A stretch of 64,000 nt of DNA from Microbacteriaceae bacterium (GTDB lineage: Bacteria > Actinomycetota > Actinomycetes > Actinomycetales > Microbacteriaceae): NCBI GenBank assembly GCA_025465095.1, contig JAODME010000003.1, positions 1 to 64,000 of the forward strand, given 5' to 3'. Made by a program: the position numbers and the translations under genes. A model generated the notes under the pieces. The model searched no databases and was not told the origin of the DNA. It worked only from the letters and a program-made list of their open reading frames with translations. This document shows, piece by piece, positions 8,842 to 20,841 of the stretch. The stretch's first letter is position 1. Every line of letters begins with the position of its first letter.

Positions 8842-9591
8842 GTGGCCGGCGAAGAAGTGCTGACAGCACCGGACGGAACGCCGTTCCCCGACGGTCTCAC
8901 GGTCGAGCGGAGCGGGTCGCGACTGACCGTCCGGATCGACCGCCCGGGGGGAAATCTCATCACCCTCGCAATCTGCGACTCGCTCACGGCGCTCCTGCGC
9001 ACTCCTCTGGAAGGCGTTCACGTTCTGGTTCTGGAGACTGGCGGTGACGCGTTCTGCCTCGGCAGGGAACGCACCGCCTCGACCCCCGAGGATCTTCCCT
9101 TGGAGGTGCGGAGGCTCATCGCGCTGAACGAGGCGTTCCTGCATACGCCGCTGGTGACGGTCGCGCGGGTGCACGGCGACGCCGCCGGGTTCGGGGTCGG
9201 ACTCGCAGCTCTCGCGGACGTCGCGGTCGCTCTGCGTACCGCAAGATTCGGGTTTCCGGAGGTAACGATGGACCTCGCGCCGACGATCGTGCTCGCCTGG
9301 CTCGCCCGAATCGTCGGACGTCGTCAGGCGTTCTGGTTGACAGCGACCGGGGAGCAGGTGACGGCAGAGGAGGCCGTGCGACTCGGGCTGATAAACGAGG
9401 TCGCCGCCGACGACGCCGCGCTCGATGCCGCGGTCGAGCGTCGGGTGCAAGCACTTCAGGAGCGCTCACCCCGCGTGCACACCGAGATTCGATCGATGCT
9501 GCGTGCGGCATCCGCTCTCACGGAGGAGCAGGCGTACGACCTCTCCGCCGATCGGCTCGTGCTCGGATCGCTGCGCCGCAGGATGAGCTGA
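8842..9591 (+). CDS. Crotonase-fold protein (enoyl-CoA hydratase/isomerase family), variant active site
   Basis: The 249-residue protein has the crotonase fold with both oxyanion-hole regions (GGDAFCLGRE near 67-76 and HGDAAGFGVGLAALADVA near 111-128). Aligned by eye with enoyl-CoA hydratase, the first catalytic Glu is replaced by Gly120, while the second is kept as Glu140 (FGFPEV). One Glu is the pattern of isomerases or other crotonase chemistry rather than hydration. It starts with GTG 2 bp after the aldehyde dehydrogenase and abuts the amidohydrolase, so it belongs to the same pathway. The substrate is unknown. Confidence 0.8.
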   Translation: MAGEEVLTAPDGTPFPDGLTVERSGSRLTVRIDRPGGNLITLAICDSLTALLRTPLEGVHVLVLETGGDAFCLGRERTASTPEDLPLEVRRLIALNEAFLHTPLVTVARVHGDAAGFGVGLAALADVAVALRTARFGFPEVTMDLAPTIVLAWLARIVGRRQAFWLTATGEQVTAEEAVRLGLINEVAADDAALDAAVERRVQALQERSPRVHTEIRSMLRAASALTEEQAYDLSADRLVLGSLRRRMS

Positions 9592-10617
9592 GTGAGCGGG
9601 CCGCGCGGGTCGATCATCGACGTGCACGCGCATCTGCTGCCTGAGGTCGCGTGGAACATCCCGACCGCTTCGGGAATGCTGCGGATGACTGAACACGGAG
9701 ATGGCATCCACCTGGGTGCCACCCCGATCGCGGTGGGACGGACGGCGTTGAGCGACCCCCGGGCGATGCTCGACGACATGGACCGGGCGGGCATCGACGT
9801 GCGAGTGGTCTCGCCGCCGCCGTACGCCTTCCCACTCGATGCCGCCGAGCCGGAGGCGACCGAGTACTGTGCTCTCGTCACGGACGCGCTCGTCGATGCG
9901 TGCCGGATCGACCCCGCGCGCCTCATCCCCGTGGGCATCGTCCCGCTGCGAACAGTCACCGGTGCCGAGGCGGCAATGACGCTGCTCGCGGCAACCGGTG
10001 CCCGCGGCGTCGCCGTTCCGCCCATCATCGACGGTTCGCCGCTCGGGCAGGGCGTCGGCCGCGGAGTGCTCGCCGCCGCCGCACGCGCCGGGCTGCCGGT
10101 ACTCGTTCATCCCGTGCAGGCAGCCCGGCCGGAGCTCGCCACCCACTACCTGCGCAATCTCATCGGGAACCCTTACGAGACCTCGGTAGCTATCGCATCC
10201 TGCGCGCTCTCCGGTGTGCTTGACGAAATCCCCGCGCTCCGAATCCTGTTCGTGCATGCGGCAGGCGGCGCGCCGATGATCGTCGGCAGGTGGGACCACG
10301 GCTGGCGGAATCGCCCTGATGTCGGGGACGTGGGGGCCCGGGCGCCTTCTGAGACGCTGCTGGACCGCGTCTTCGTCGATGCGCTCGCCCACCACCCGGG
10401 TGCGGCACGACTGAGTGAGGAGATTTTCGGAAGAGAGGCCATGACGCTTGGTTCCGACTATCCGTTTGACATGGGCGACCCGGACCCGATTCGCTCCGCT
10501 CGTCAAGCGGGGATGGATGAGTCCGCCCTGTCGCGGAACGCGTGGCGCTGGCTGGGGGAGGAGATGCCCGACACGCGAATCCATGCGACAGCAGGTGCGT
10601 TAGATTCCAAGGTGTGA
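9592..10617 (+). CDS. Amidohydrolase-2 family protein (ACMSD-like decarboxylase/hydrolase)
   Basis: Metal-dependent TIM-barrel enzyme of 341 residues. Metal ligands are visible: His12 and His14 in DVHAHLLP, His173 in VLVHPVQ, His222 in FVHAAGGAP and Asp289 in GSDYPFD. This set matches the aminocarboxymuconate-semialdehyde decarboxylase branch, whose members decarboxylate ACMS, resorcylates and related acids or hydrolyse lactones. The gene starts directly after the crotonase stop (GTG at 9592) and its TGA overlaps the GTG of prmC. Subfamily is fairly clear, exact reaction is not. Confidence 0.82.
   Translation: MSGPRGSIIDVHAHLLPEVAWNIPTASGMLRMTEHGDGIHLGATPIAVGRTALSDPRAMLDDMDRAGIDVRVVSPPPYAFPLDAAEPEATEYCALVTDALVDACRIDPARLIPVGIVPLRTVTGAEAAMTLLAATGARGVAVPPIIDGSPLGQGVGRGVLAAAARAGLPVLVHPVQAARPELATHYLRNLIGNPYETSVAIASCALSGVLDEIPALRILFVHAAGGAPMIVGRWDHGWRNRPDVGDVGARAPSETLLDRVFVDALAHHPGAARLSEEIFGREAMTLGSDYPFDMGDPDPIRSARQAGMDESALSRNAWRWLGEEMPDTRIHATAGALDSKV
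10601..10606 (+). promoter_or_regulatory. -10 element candidate for a leaderless prmC transcript
   Basis: TAGATT sits 7 nt before the GTG of prmC, inside the end of the amidohydrolase gene. No clear -35 and no good ribosome site are visible. The spacing fits transcription starting at or next to the start codon, giving prmC a promoter of its own. Confidence 0.45.
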
Positions 10618-11498
10618 CAACGACTACCGATCGCGCCGACTCGCCCAACTTCGACGAAGTCCGGCGGTCAGCGACAGCGATCCTGACCCGTGCCGGCGTC
10701 GAGAATGCCGATGTCGATGCTGAACTACTGATCGGGCACGTGCTCGGACTCAGCCGGGGCCAGGTTCAGGCGAAGGCGGTCACGGGTACGGCAATTTCGG
10801 TTGATGATGCGGCCGCGATCTCCGCCGCCGTGGAGCGGCGGGCCGCTCGCGAGCCGCTGCAGCACATCACCGGGATCGCGCCGTTCCGCTCGCTCGAGCT
10901 CGAGGTCGGGCCCGGCGTGTTCGTGCCGCGACCCGAAACGGAGCAGGTCGCGCAATTCGCGATCGACGCGCTGTCGGCCGTCGCGGGCGCCGCCCCGATC
11001 GGAGTCGACCTCGGCACCGGCAGCGGGGCGATCGCCCTCGCCATGGCGACGGAGGTGCCGCACGCGATCGTGCACGCAGTGGAGAACTCGGCACCCGCTT
11101 TCGTCTGGACGAAACGCAACTTCGCTCGTATCGGCGCGGACAACGCGACGCTTGTCTTCGTCGACCTCGCCGATGCGCTGCCCGAGCTCGACGGCACGGT
11201 AGACGTGGTGATCTCCAACCCGCCGTACATACCGGCTGGCGCGATTCCGCGCGACCCCGAGGTGCGACTGTTTGACCCGGAGCACGCGCTGTACGGGGGA
11301 GCGGACGGGCTGGATGTCGTGCGCCAGGTCTCTGCCACGGCCAGACGGCTGCTGCATCCGGGCGGCACCCTCGTGCTCGAGCACGGCGAGTTGCAGGCGG
11401 CGGCCCTTGCCGTGCTGCTGAGCGAGGACGGCTGGAGCGCGGTCGCCACCCACCGAGATCTCCTCGGCCGGGACCGCGCCACGACGGCGTTGCGCTGA
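10614..11498 (+). CDS. prmC: Release factor glutamine methyltransferase
   Basis: S-adenosylmethionine-dependent enzyme that methylates the GGQ glutamine of RF1 and RF2. The product has 294 residues from the GTG at 10614, which overlaps the amidohydrolase stop (GTGA); the longer frame upstream runs inside that gene. Diagnostic motifs are the SAM loop VDLGTGSG (131-138) and the catalytic NPPY (202-205). A helical N-terminal domain for release-factor binding precedes them. Its substrate gene prfA lies 7.7 kb upstream across the catabolic cassette. Confidence 0.95.
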   Translation: MTTTTDRADSPNFDEVRRSATAILTRAGVENADVDAELLIGHVLGLSRGQVQAKAVTGTAISVDDAAAISAAVERRAAREPLQHITGIAPFRSLELEVGPGVFVPRPETEQVAQFAIDALSAVAGAAPIGVDLGTGSGAIALAMATEVPHAIVHAVENSAPAFVWTKRNFARIGADNATLVFVDLADALPELDGTVDVVISNPPYIPAGAIPRDPEVRLFDPEHALYGGADGLDVVRQVSATARRLLHPGGTLVLEHGELQAAALAVLLSEDGWSAVATHRDLLGRDRATTALR

Positions 11499-11704
11499 GC
11501 AGATCCGTAGGGGTCATCCGTAGCTTGCACCGTCACGACCCCCACCCTCATCGCCTTCCTGCTCTTCATCGTTGCGTGACCTGACGCACTCGCCCGCACG
11601 TGCAGGGGCGCCCGTCGGCGGACCCGGAAGCGTCGCAACCCGCAACGGTGCGCCCCTTCCGGCGGCGCGAATCTCAGCACAAGAGTGAGTGCCCGGCCCA
11701 GCGG

Positions 11705-11710
11705 TACGAT
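11705..11710 (+). promoter_or_regulatory. -10 element candidate for sua5
   Basis: TACGAT lies 10 nt before the ATG at 11721, in the 222-bp gap after prmC. No Shine-Dalgarno sequence precedes that ATG, so a leaderless or near-leaderless transcript is plausible. The -35 is weak. The rest of the gap is GC-rich and shows nothing else I can support. Confidence 0.35.
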
Positions 11711-11720
11711 GGACGACGAC

Positions 11721-12410
11721 ATGGCGACGATTTTTGACTGCTCGGACAGCTCCGGCCTCCTCACCGGCATGCGGCTCGCCAGGGTGGCGATCGGCCGCGG
11801 GGAACTCGTCGTCCTTCCCACCGACACCGTTTACGGAATCGCCGCCGATGCCTTCAGCCCCGCCGCGGTGCAGCGTCTCCTTGACGCCAAGGGCCGCACC
11901 AGGCAAGCTCCCCCGCCCGTCCTCATCCCCGGCATTCCCACCCTCGACGCCCTGGCCGAAGAGGTGCCGCCGGAGGTGCGCACACTCGTGAACGCCTTCT
12001 GGCCTGGCGGGCTCACCGTGATCCTGCCCGCCAGAAGCTCGCTCAGCTGGGACCTCGGTGAGACGGGAGGCACCGTCGCACTGCGCATGCCGAGCAACGC
12101 GCTGGCGCTTGAGCTGCTCTCCGAGACCGGACCGCTCGCCGTGTCATCGGCCAACCTGTCGGGAGAACCTGCAGCGATGACCGCGTTCGAAGCGGAACGC
12201 ATGCTCGGCGAGGGCGTCTCCGTCTATCTCGACGGCGGCCCGGCCGGCGCCGACTACGAGTCCTCCCCGCCCGGCACCGGCTCGACGATCGTCGATGCCA
12301 CCGGACTCCTCCGGAAGGATGGCGAGCTGAAGATCGTGCGCACCGGCGTGATACCGGCAGAGGCCATCTGGGCGGCCCTGGCCGGTGCTGACGGGGAGGT
12401 GACCGGATGA
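11721..12410 (+). CDS. sua5: L-threonylcarbamoyladenylate synthase
   Basis: YrdC/Sua5-family enzyme that makes threonylcarbamoyl-AMP for the t6A modification of ANN-decoding tRNAs. The core shows LVVLPTDTVYGIAADAF near residue 27, GRTRQAPPPVLI, and the conserved PLAVSSANLSGEPA. About 229 residues from the ATG at 11721 correspond to the YrdC domain alone. Starts at 11685 (GTG) and 11709 (ATG) are also in frame; 11721 is preferred because it gives the compact MATIFDC N-terminus and follows a -10-like hexamer. The stop overlaps the next gene (ATGA). Confidence 0.9.
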   Translation: MATIFDCSDSSGLLTGMRLARVAIGRGELVVLPTDTVYGIAADAFSPAAVQRLLDAKGRTRQAPPPVLIPGIPTLDALAEEVPPEVRTLVNAFWPGGLTVILPARSSLSWDLGETGGTVALRMPSNALALELLSETGPLAVSSANLSGEPAAMTAFEAERMLGEGVSVYLDGGPAGADYESSPPGTGSTIVDATGLLRKDGELKIVRTGVIPAEAIWAALAGADGEVTG

Positions 12411-13690
12411 GCATCACCTACTACGTCGTCGCGGCCGGAATCGCTGCCCTGATCACCTTCACCCTGGCGATCGTGATCCTCAAGCTGAGCCACCGCTACC
12501 GGCTGTATCCGAACATCCGGGAACGGGACGTGCACACCAGACCGACACCGAGGCTCGGCGGAATCGCCATGTTCCTGGGCATCGTCACCGCTTTCTGGGT
12601 GGCATCGCAGCTTCCCCAGTTCAGTCTCATCTTCGCCGACCCGGGACCCGTCATCGCGATCATCGTCGCCGCGTTCATGATCACCGCGCTCGGCGTCGCC
12701 GACGACATCTGGGACCTCGACTGGCTGACCAAACTCGCCGGTCAGATGATCGCGGCCGGCATCCTCGTCTGGCAGGGCGTGCAGCTTGTCACCCTCCCGA
12801 TCGGCGGCGTCACGATCGTGCCGCCAGTGCTCGGACTTGTGCTCACCGTCGTCGCCGTCGTGCTGGTCATGAACGCGGTGAATTTCATCGACGGACTCGA
12901 CGGGCTCGTCACGGGTGTGGTGCTGATCGCCAACGGCGCGTTCTTCATCTACACGTATGTGCTCACGACGAGCATTCAGACGCAGTCGGAGTATTTCAAC
13001 CTCGCCTCTCTCATCAGCGCGATCCTGATGGGCGCATGCGTCGGCTTCCTGCCGCTGAACTGGCATCCGGCGAAAATGTTCATGGGGGATGCCGGAGCGC
13101 TGCTCCTCGGCCTCTTGATGGCTGCGTCCGCGGTGTCGGTCACCGGACAAGTGGACCCCGGCACGCTCACCTCGGGCCGGTACCTGCTGCCCGCCCTGAT
13201 TCCCATCCTGCTGCCCCTCGCCGTGCTCATAGTGCCCCTGCTCGATTTCGGGCTCGCGGTATCCCGACGGCTCCGGGCGGGGAAATCTCCGTTCAGCGCA
13301 GACCGCAAGCACTTGCATCACCGGCTGCTCGACATGGGCCACAGTCACCTTCACGCCGTGCTCATCTTCTACGCCTGGACGACGACAGTGTCGGTGGGCC
13401 TCCTCGCCCTCCTCTTCGTGCCGCCGGCACAGACCGGGTGGCTCGTCGTCCTTCTCGTCGCCGCATTCGCGGTGTGCTCGGTGATCACCTTCGCGCCGCT
13501 GAGCCGCCGAAAGGCGCTCGAGGCGGCGGTGCAACACGCAAGCCCGGCCGACGCGATCAGCGCGCAGGCGGGGCGGTTCGACCCCCTCGACGCCGCTGCG
13601 AACGACGAACCGACGGACCGCGAACACTCGGCGGACGGACAGGCGGCCGAGGCCGCGCTGCTCGACGCCCTTAGGAAGGAACCATCATGA
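12407..13690 (+). CDS. Polyprenyl-phosphate GlcNAc-1-phosphate transferase (WecA/TagO family)
   Basis: Integral membrane enzyme that transfers a sugar-1-phosphate from a UDP-sugar to undecaprenyl phosphate, the first step of wall-polysaccharide synthesis. The 427-residue protein has about ten or eleven helices and the family signatures: DD at 99-100, NFIDGLDG at 159-166, MGDAG at 226-230 and KHLHHR at 301-306. The HLHHR box favours the WecA/TagO branch over MraY. A polar tail of about 60 residues follows. Its position between sua5 and the ATP synthase genes is common in actinobacteria. Confidence 0.92.
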   Translation: MSITYYVVAAGIAALITFTLAIVILKLSHRYRLYPNIRERDVHTRPTPRLGGIAMFLGIVTAFWVASQLPQFSLIFADPGPVIAIIVAAFMITALGVADDIWDLDWLTKLAGQMIAAGILVWQGVQLVTLPIGGVTIVPPVLGLVLTVVAVVLVMNAVNFIDGLDGLVTGVVLIANGAFFIYTYVLTTSIQTQSEYFNLASLISAILMGACVGFLPLNWHPAKMFMGDAGALLLGLLMAASAVSVTGQVDPGTLTSGRYLLPALIPILLPLAVLIVPLLDFGLAVSRRLRAGKSPFSADRKHLHHRLLDMGHSHLHAVLIFYAWTTTVSVGLLALLFVPPAQTGWLVVLLVAAFAVCSVITFAPLSRRKALEAAVQHASPADAISAQAGRFDPLDAAANDEPTDREHSADGQAAEAALLDALRKEPS

Positions 13691-14127
13691 GCGCCATTCC
13701 CGTACTGAAGAGGGCACTCGTGCTCGGCGTGCTGTTCGCCGTCGTGCTCGCGATCGCGGGCGGCATCGTCGGTTACCTGCTCGCCGGGGGAGTGGGCGTG
13801 GTGTCGGCGCTCATCGGCGCCGTCATGGCCGCCGTGTTCCTCGGAATCACCGCGGCGAGCATTCTTCTGGCCAGCCGCTACGACATCCTGCTCTTCTTCG
13901 GCATCGTGATGGGTGCCTGGCTGCTCAAGTTCGTGCTCTTCCTCGTGCTCGCCCTGGTGCTGCGCGACCAGCCCTGGATCGAGTCGACCGTGCTGTTCGT
14001 CACCCTCGTGGTCGGGGTCGTCGGCACACTCGTCGTCGACGTGGTCGTGGTCGCGAAGTCACGCCTGCCCTACGTCAGCGACATCAGCTTGCCAGGCGAC
14101 CAGCCTGACGCACCGCGCAAGGGGTGA
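13687..14127 (+). CDS. AtpI-like small membrane protein
   Basis: A 146-residue, strongly hydrophobic protein with four predicted membrane helices and a short polar tail. Its place directly before atpB is that of AtpI, the poorly conserved helper implicated in c-ring assembly or ion supply. The ATG overlaps the stop of the WecA-like gene. The family link rests on position, size and hydrophobic profile rather than on motifs. Confidence 0.7.
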   Translation: MSAIPVLKRALVLGVLFAVVLAIAGGIVGYLLAGGVGVVSALIGAVMAAVFLGITAASILLASRYDILLFFGIVMGAWLLKFVLFLVLALVLRDQPWIESTVLFVTLVVGVVGTLVVDVVVVAKSRLPYVSDISLPGDQPDAPRKG

Positions 14128-14130
14128 CGA

Positions 14131-14160
14131 TTGGTCTCCGGGTCCACTCTCTTGTAGAGT
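14131..14160 (+). promoter_or_regulatory. Promoter candidate for the ATP synthase operon
   Basis: TTGGTC (14131-14136) and TAGAGT (14155-14160) are separated by 18 bp in the short gap between the AtpI-like gene and atpB. Start of transcription near 14167 would leave a leader of about 30 nt. Both hexamers match sigma-70-type consensus moderately well. Confidence 0.5.
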
Positions 14161-14196
14161 TACGACCAACACCTCCCCCTTTTCTTCGCCGCGTGA

Positions 14197-15338
<1,142 letters not shown>

Positions 15339-15347
15339 GGAACCCCG

Positions 15348-15938
15348 ATGCTTTCCGCACTCGTCACTGCCGAGGGAGAGGGGACCCCAAATCCCCTCAT
15401 CCCGGCGATCTACGACATCATCTGGTCCCTGGTGCCGTTCGCGATCATTCTCTTCCTGTTCTGGAAGATCGTGTTGCCTGCGATGCGGAAGACACTCGAC
15501 GCGCGCGCGGATCTGATCGAGGGCGGCATCAAGAAGGCGGAGAATGCCCAGGCGGAGGCCGCCGCGGCGCTCGACAAATACAACGAGCAGCTCGCCGAGG
15601 CACGCGCCGAAGCGGGCAGGATCCGCGAGGCGGCTCGCGCCGACGGCGTGAGAATCTTGAACGACCTGAAGGCGCAGGCCTCGGCGGAGGCCGCTCGCAT
15701 CACCGCGAGCGCTTCTGCGCAGATTGAGGCGGAGCGCCAGAGCGCCCTCGTCTCACTGCGTGCCGAGGTCGGCTCGCTCGCCATCGATCTCGCTTCCGGT
15801 GTGATCGGCGAGAACCTCGCGAACGACAAGAAGTCCGCCGCGCTCGTCGACCGGTTCCTTGCCGACCTGGAAGCATCCGAGACCCCGAGCGCGCCGGAAT
15901 CCCGACTCGCTCGCGTAATCGCAAAGGCGACAAGGTAA
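15348..15938 (+). CDS. atpF: ATP synthase Fo subunit b
   Basis: Peripheral-stalk subunit of 196 residues: one membrane helix near residues 24-46 and then a long, charged, Ala/Glu-rich coiled coil that reaches up to the delta subunit. It starts 9 bp after atpE and ends 2 bp before atpH. Only one b-type gene is present, so the stalk is a homodimer. Confidence 0.95.
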   Translation: MLSALVTAEGEGTPNPLIPAIYDIIWSLVPFAIILFLFWKIVLPAMRKTLDARADLIEGGIKKAENAQAEAAAALDKYNEQLAEARAEAGRIREAARADGVRILNDLKAQASAEAARITASASAQIEAERQSALVSLRAEVGSLAIDLASGVIGENLANDKKSAALVDRFLADLEASETPSAPESRLARVIAKATR

Positions 15939-15940
15939 CC

Positions 15941-16738
15941 ATGGGTTCCGCGACCAGACAAGCACTGTCGTCGTCGAGGGCGGAGCTGTCCGCGCTCGGA
16001 GGCGCCGTCGATCTGGCCACAGCCGAGCAGCTGTTCGCCGCGGCGCGTGCGATCGGCGGCTCGCTGCAGTTGCGCGCGCTACTAGCCGACGCCTCAACCG
16101 AGCCGGCTCAGAAGAGGGCAGCCATCGCGGCCGTGTTCGGGGGCTCGTTCGGTGCAACAGCCTTGGAGCTACTCTCCTCCGCGGCGAGCAACCGTTGGTC
16201 ATCGGATGACGACCTGCTCGCCGGCATCGAAGAGCTCGGCATCCGCGCCGCCGCCGAATCCGTTCCCGCGGCCACGAGCATCGAGGCCGAACTGTTCGCG
16301 TTCGGCCGTGCCGTCTCATCCGACGCCGACCTTGAGCTGGCGGTCGGCAGCAAGCTCGGCGACACCGCGGCGAAGGTGGCACTCGTCGAGACACTGCTCG
16401 CAAAGAAGGTGTCTCCGCAGACCCTCGCCATCGTCCGACACCTGGTGCAGCAGCCGCGCGGCCGCCGCGTCGGAGCCCTGGTGCGCTACGCGGCATCCGT
16501 CGTTGCCGACCAGGCCGGACTCTCGGTCGCGACCGTCACGAGTGCGCGCCCGATCGGCCCGAAGCAACTCGAGCGGCTGCAGAAGGGCCTCTCGAAGACC
16601 TACGGCACTGAGATTCGCATCAACTCCGTGATCGACCCGTCAGTTATCGGCGGAATCCGCGTGCAGGTCGGCGATGATGTCATCGACGGCAGCGTGGCGA
16701 CGAAACTCACCGAACTCAGGCTCCAGCTCGCGGGCTGA
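15941..16738 (+). CDS. atpH: ATP synthase F1 subunit delta
   Basis: Stator subunit linking the b dimer to the top of F1. The C-terminal part has the family segment PRGRRVGALVRYAASVVADQAGLSVATVTSARPI and ends with DPSVIGGIRVQVGDDVIDGSV. At 265 residues it is much longer than the enterobacterial protein of about 177, as is usual in actinobacteria. Confidence 0.95.
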   Translation: MGSATRQALSSSRAELSALGGAVDLATAEQLFAAARAIGGSLQLRALLADASTEPAQKRAAIAAVFGGSFGATALELLSSAASNRWSSDDDLLAGIEELGIRAAAESVPAATSIEAELFAFGRAVSSDADLELAVGSKLGDTAAKVALVETLLAKKVSPQTLAIVRHLVQQPRGRRVGALVRYAASVVADQAGLSVATVTSARPIGPKQLERLQKGLSKTYGTEIRINSVIDPSVIGGIRVQVGDDVIDGSVATKLTELRLQLAG

Positions 16739-16798
16739 CCCGCCCGCACCAACAGAATTCGAGACGGAACACGTCTCGTCGGCAGACAGGAAGAAACG

Positions 16799-18436
16799 AT
16801 GGCAGAAGTAACGATCAGCCCGGACGAGATTCGCAACGCTCTTAAGGACTTCGTCAAGGCCTACGACCCGAGCAAGGCCTCGACGACCGAGGTCGGCTAT
16901 GTGACGGATGCCGGCGACGGCATCGCGCACGTCGAGGGACTCCCGGGCGTCATGGCCAACGAGCTCATCAAGTTCGCCGACGGCACCCTCGGGCTCGCGC
17001 AGAACCTCGACGAGAACGAGATCGGCGTCGTCGTGCTCGGCGAGTTCGCCGGCATCGAAGAAGGCATGGAGGTGACCCGCACCGGGGAGGTTCTCTCCGT
17101 TCCCGTCGGCGATGGTTATCTGGGCCGCGTCGTCGACCCGCTCGGGAACCCGATGGACGGTCTCGGCGAGGTCGCCTCGACCGGTCGTCGCGCCCTTGAG
17201 CTGCAGGCTCCCGGTGTCATGTCGCGCAAGTCGGTGCACGAGCCGATGCAGACCGGAATCAAGGCGATCGACGCCATGATCCCGATCGGCCGCGGCCAGC
17301 GCCAGCTCATCATCGGCGACCGCCAGACCGGAAAGTCGGCGATCGCGCTCGACACGATCATCAATCAGAAGGCCAACTGGGAGTCGGGCGACCCGAAGAA
17401 GCAGGTGCGCTGCATCTACGTCGCCATCGGCCAGAAGGGCTCGACGATCGCCGGTATCAAGGGGGCGCTCGAAGACGCCGGAGCGATGGAGTACACGACA
17501 ATCGTCGCGTCGCCTGCCTCGGACCCGGCCGGCTTCAAGTACCTCGCCCCGTACACCGGCTCGGCTATCGGCCAGCACTGGATGTACGACGGCAAGCATG
17601 TCCTGATCATCTTCGACGACCTGTCGAAGCAGGCTGAGGCCTACCGTTCGGTGTCGCTGCTGCTGCGCCGCCCGCCGGGACGCGAGGCGTACCCGGGTGA
17701 CGTGTTCTACCTGCACTCCCGCCTGCTCGAGCGTTGCGCGAAGCTCTCCGACGAGCTCGGCGGCGGATCGATGACCGGCCTGCCGATCATCGAGACCAAG
17801 GCGAACGACGTTTCGGCGTACATCCCGACCAACGTGATCTCGATCACCGACGGCCAGATCTTCCTGCAGTCCGACCTCTTCAACGCCAACCAGCGCCCCG
17901 CCGTCGACGTGGGCATCTCGGTGTCCCGCGTTGGTGGTGACGCCCAGGTCAAGTCGATCAAGAAGGTCTCCGGAACGCTCAAGCTCGAGCTCGCGCAGTA
18001 CCGGTCGCTCGAGGCGTTCGCGATGTTCGCGTCAGACCTGGACGCGGCCAGCCGACGCCAGCTCGCCCGTGGCGCCCGACTCACCGAGCTGCTGCGCCAG
18101 CCGCAGTACTCGCCCTACCCCGTCGAGGAGCAGGTCGTATCGATCTGGGCCGGAACGAAGGGCAAGCTCGACGAGGTGCCCGTGCAGGACGTCCTCCGGT
18201 TCGAGCGGGAACTGCTCGACTTCCTCGGCCGGAACACCGAGATCCTCACCACTCTGCGTGAGACGAACGTGCTGGACGACGACACCGTGGCGGCGCTCGA
18301 GGAACAGGTCGACAAGTTCAAGCTCGAGTTCCAGACCGGAGAAGGCAAGCCGCTCGCGTCGGTGGGTCGCGAAGAGTTCGCGGCCGCACACGAGGAAGAC
18401 GTCAACCAGGAGAAAATCGTAAAGGGTCGCCGCTGA
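16799..18436 (+). CDS. atpA: ATP synthase F1 subunit alpha
   Basis: Non-catalytic nucleotide-binding subunit of F1, 545 residues. Walker A GDRQTGKS is at 173-180, followed by the conserved arginine-finger region near [12 protein letters not shown] 60-bp gap after atpH carries the ribosome site AGGAAGAA just before the ATG. The C-terminus ends in a charged tail ([14 protein letters not shown]). Confidence 0.98.
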   Translation: MAEVTISPDEIRNALKDFVKAYDPSKASTTEVGYVTDAGDGIAHVEGLPGVMANELIKFADGTLGLAQNLDENEIGVVVLGEFAGIEEGMEVTRTGEVLSVPVGDGYLGRVVDPLGNPMDGLGEVASTGRRALELQAPGVMSRKSVHEPMQTGIKAIDAMIPIGRGQRQLIIGDRQTGKSAIALDTIINQKANWESGDPKKQVRCIYVAIGQKGSTIAGIKGALEDAGAMEYTTIVASPASDPAGFKYLAPYTGSAIGQHWMYDGKHVLIIFDDLSKQAEAYRSVSLLLRRPPGREAYPGDVFYLHSRLLERCAKLSDELGGGSMTGLPIIETKANDVSAYIPTNVISITDGQIFLQSDLFNANQRPAVDVGISVSRVGGDAQVKSIKKVSGTLKLELAQYRSLEAFAMFASDLDAASRRQLARGARLTELLRQPQYSPYPVEEQVVSIWAGTKGKLDEVPVQDVLRFERELLDFLGRNTEILTTLRETNVLDDDTVAALEEQVDKFKLEFQTGEGKPLASVGREEFAAAHEEDVNQEKIVKGRR

Positions 18437-18437
18437 C

Positions 18438-19340
18438 ATGGGAGCCCAACTTCGGGTCTACACGCAGAAGATCAAGTCTGCGCAGACGACCAAGAAGATC
18501 ACCCGCGCGATGGAGCTGATCTCTGCGTCGCGGATTCAGAAGGCGCAGCAGCGCGTCGCCGCGTCCGGCCCGTATTCGCGTGCGGTCACTCAGGCCGTGT
18601 CGGCAGTTGCGACCTACTCGAACGTCGATCACATTCTGACGACCGAGCCGGAGAAGATCGAGCGGGCCGCCGTCGTCATCTTCGCCTCCGACCGAGGTCT
18701 CGCCGGAGCGTTCAGTTCCGCCGCGATCAAGGCGGCGGAAGAGCTGACGACGCTGCTGCACAGCCAGGGCAAGGAGGTCGTCTACTACCTGGTCGGCCGC
18801 AAGTCCGTCGCGTACTTCTCGTTCCGTCGCCGTGAGGCGGAGCAGACCTGGACCGGCGGCACCGACCAGCCCGTCTTCGACACCGCCAAGGAGATCGGCG
18901 ACGCTCTCGTCGAGAAGTTCATCCAGCCGGCCGCTGAGGGCGGGGTGGACGAAATCCACATCGTCTACAACCGTTTCGTGAGCATGGTCAGCCAGGTTCC
19001 CGAGGTGGTGCGCCTACTTCCGCTCGAAGTTGTCGAAGGCGTCGAGGAACCGGGCGACGACGTCGTGCTGCCGTTGTACGAGTTCGAGCCCGAAGTCGGT
19101 GATGTGCTCGACGCGCTGCTGCCCGTCTACATCGAGAGCCGCATCTTCAATGCGATGCTGCAGTCCGCGGCATCCGAGCACGCCGCACGCCAGAAGGCCA
19201 TGAAGTCGGCTTCCGACAACGCCGACACCCTCATCCGCGACTACACGCGCCTGCGCAACAACGCGCGCCAGTCTGAGATCACCCAGCAGATTGCGGAGAT
19301 CGTGGGCGGCGCAGACGCCCTCAGCTCCGCCAAGAAGTAG
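18438..19340 (+). CDS. atpG: ATP synthase F1 subunit gamma
   Basis: Central rotor shaft, 300 residues. The N-terminal helix [21 protein letters not shown] and the C-terminal helix ending [24 protein letters not shown] form the coiled coil inside the alpha-beta hexamer. It starts one base after the atpA stop. Confidence 0.97.
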   Translation: MGAQLRVYTQKIKSAQTTKKITRAMELISASRIQKAQQRVAASGPYSRAVTQAVSAVATYSNVDHILTTEPEKIERAAVVIFASDRGLAGAFSSAAIKAAEELTTLLHSQGKEVVYYLVGRKSVAYFSFRRREAEQTWTGGTDQPVFDTAKEIGDALVEKFIQPAAEGGVDEIHIVYNRFVSMVSQVPEVVRLLPLEVVEGVEEPGDDVVLPLYEFEPEVGDVLDALLPVYIESRIFNAMLQSAASEHAARQKAMKSASDNADTLIRDYTRLRNNARQSEITQQIAEIVGGADALSSAKK

Positions 19341-20840
<1,500 letters not shown>

Positions 20841-20841
20841 C

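Noticed and set aside
11499-11704. Short hydrophobic frame after prmC (reading TTPTLIAFLLFIVA near 11530-11579)
   Set aside because: No start codon with a ribosome site, under 25 codons and no context support.
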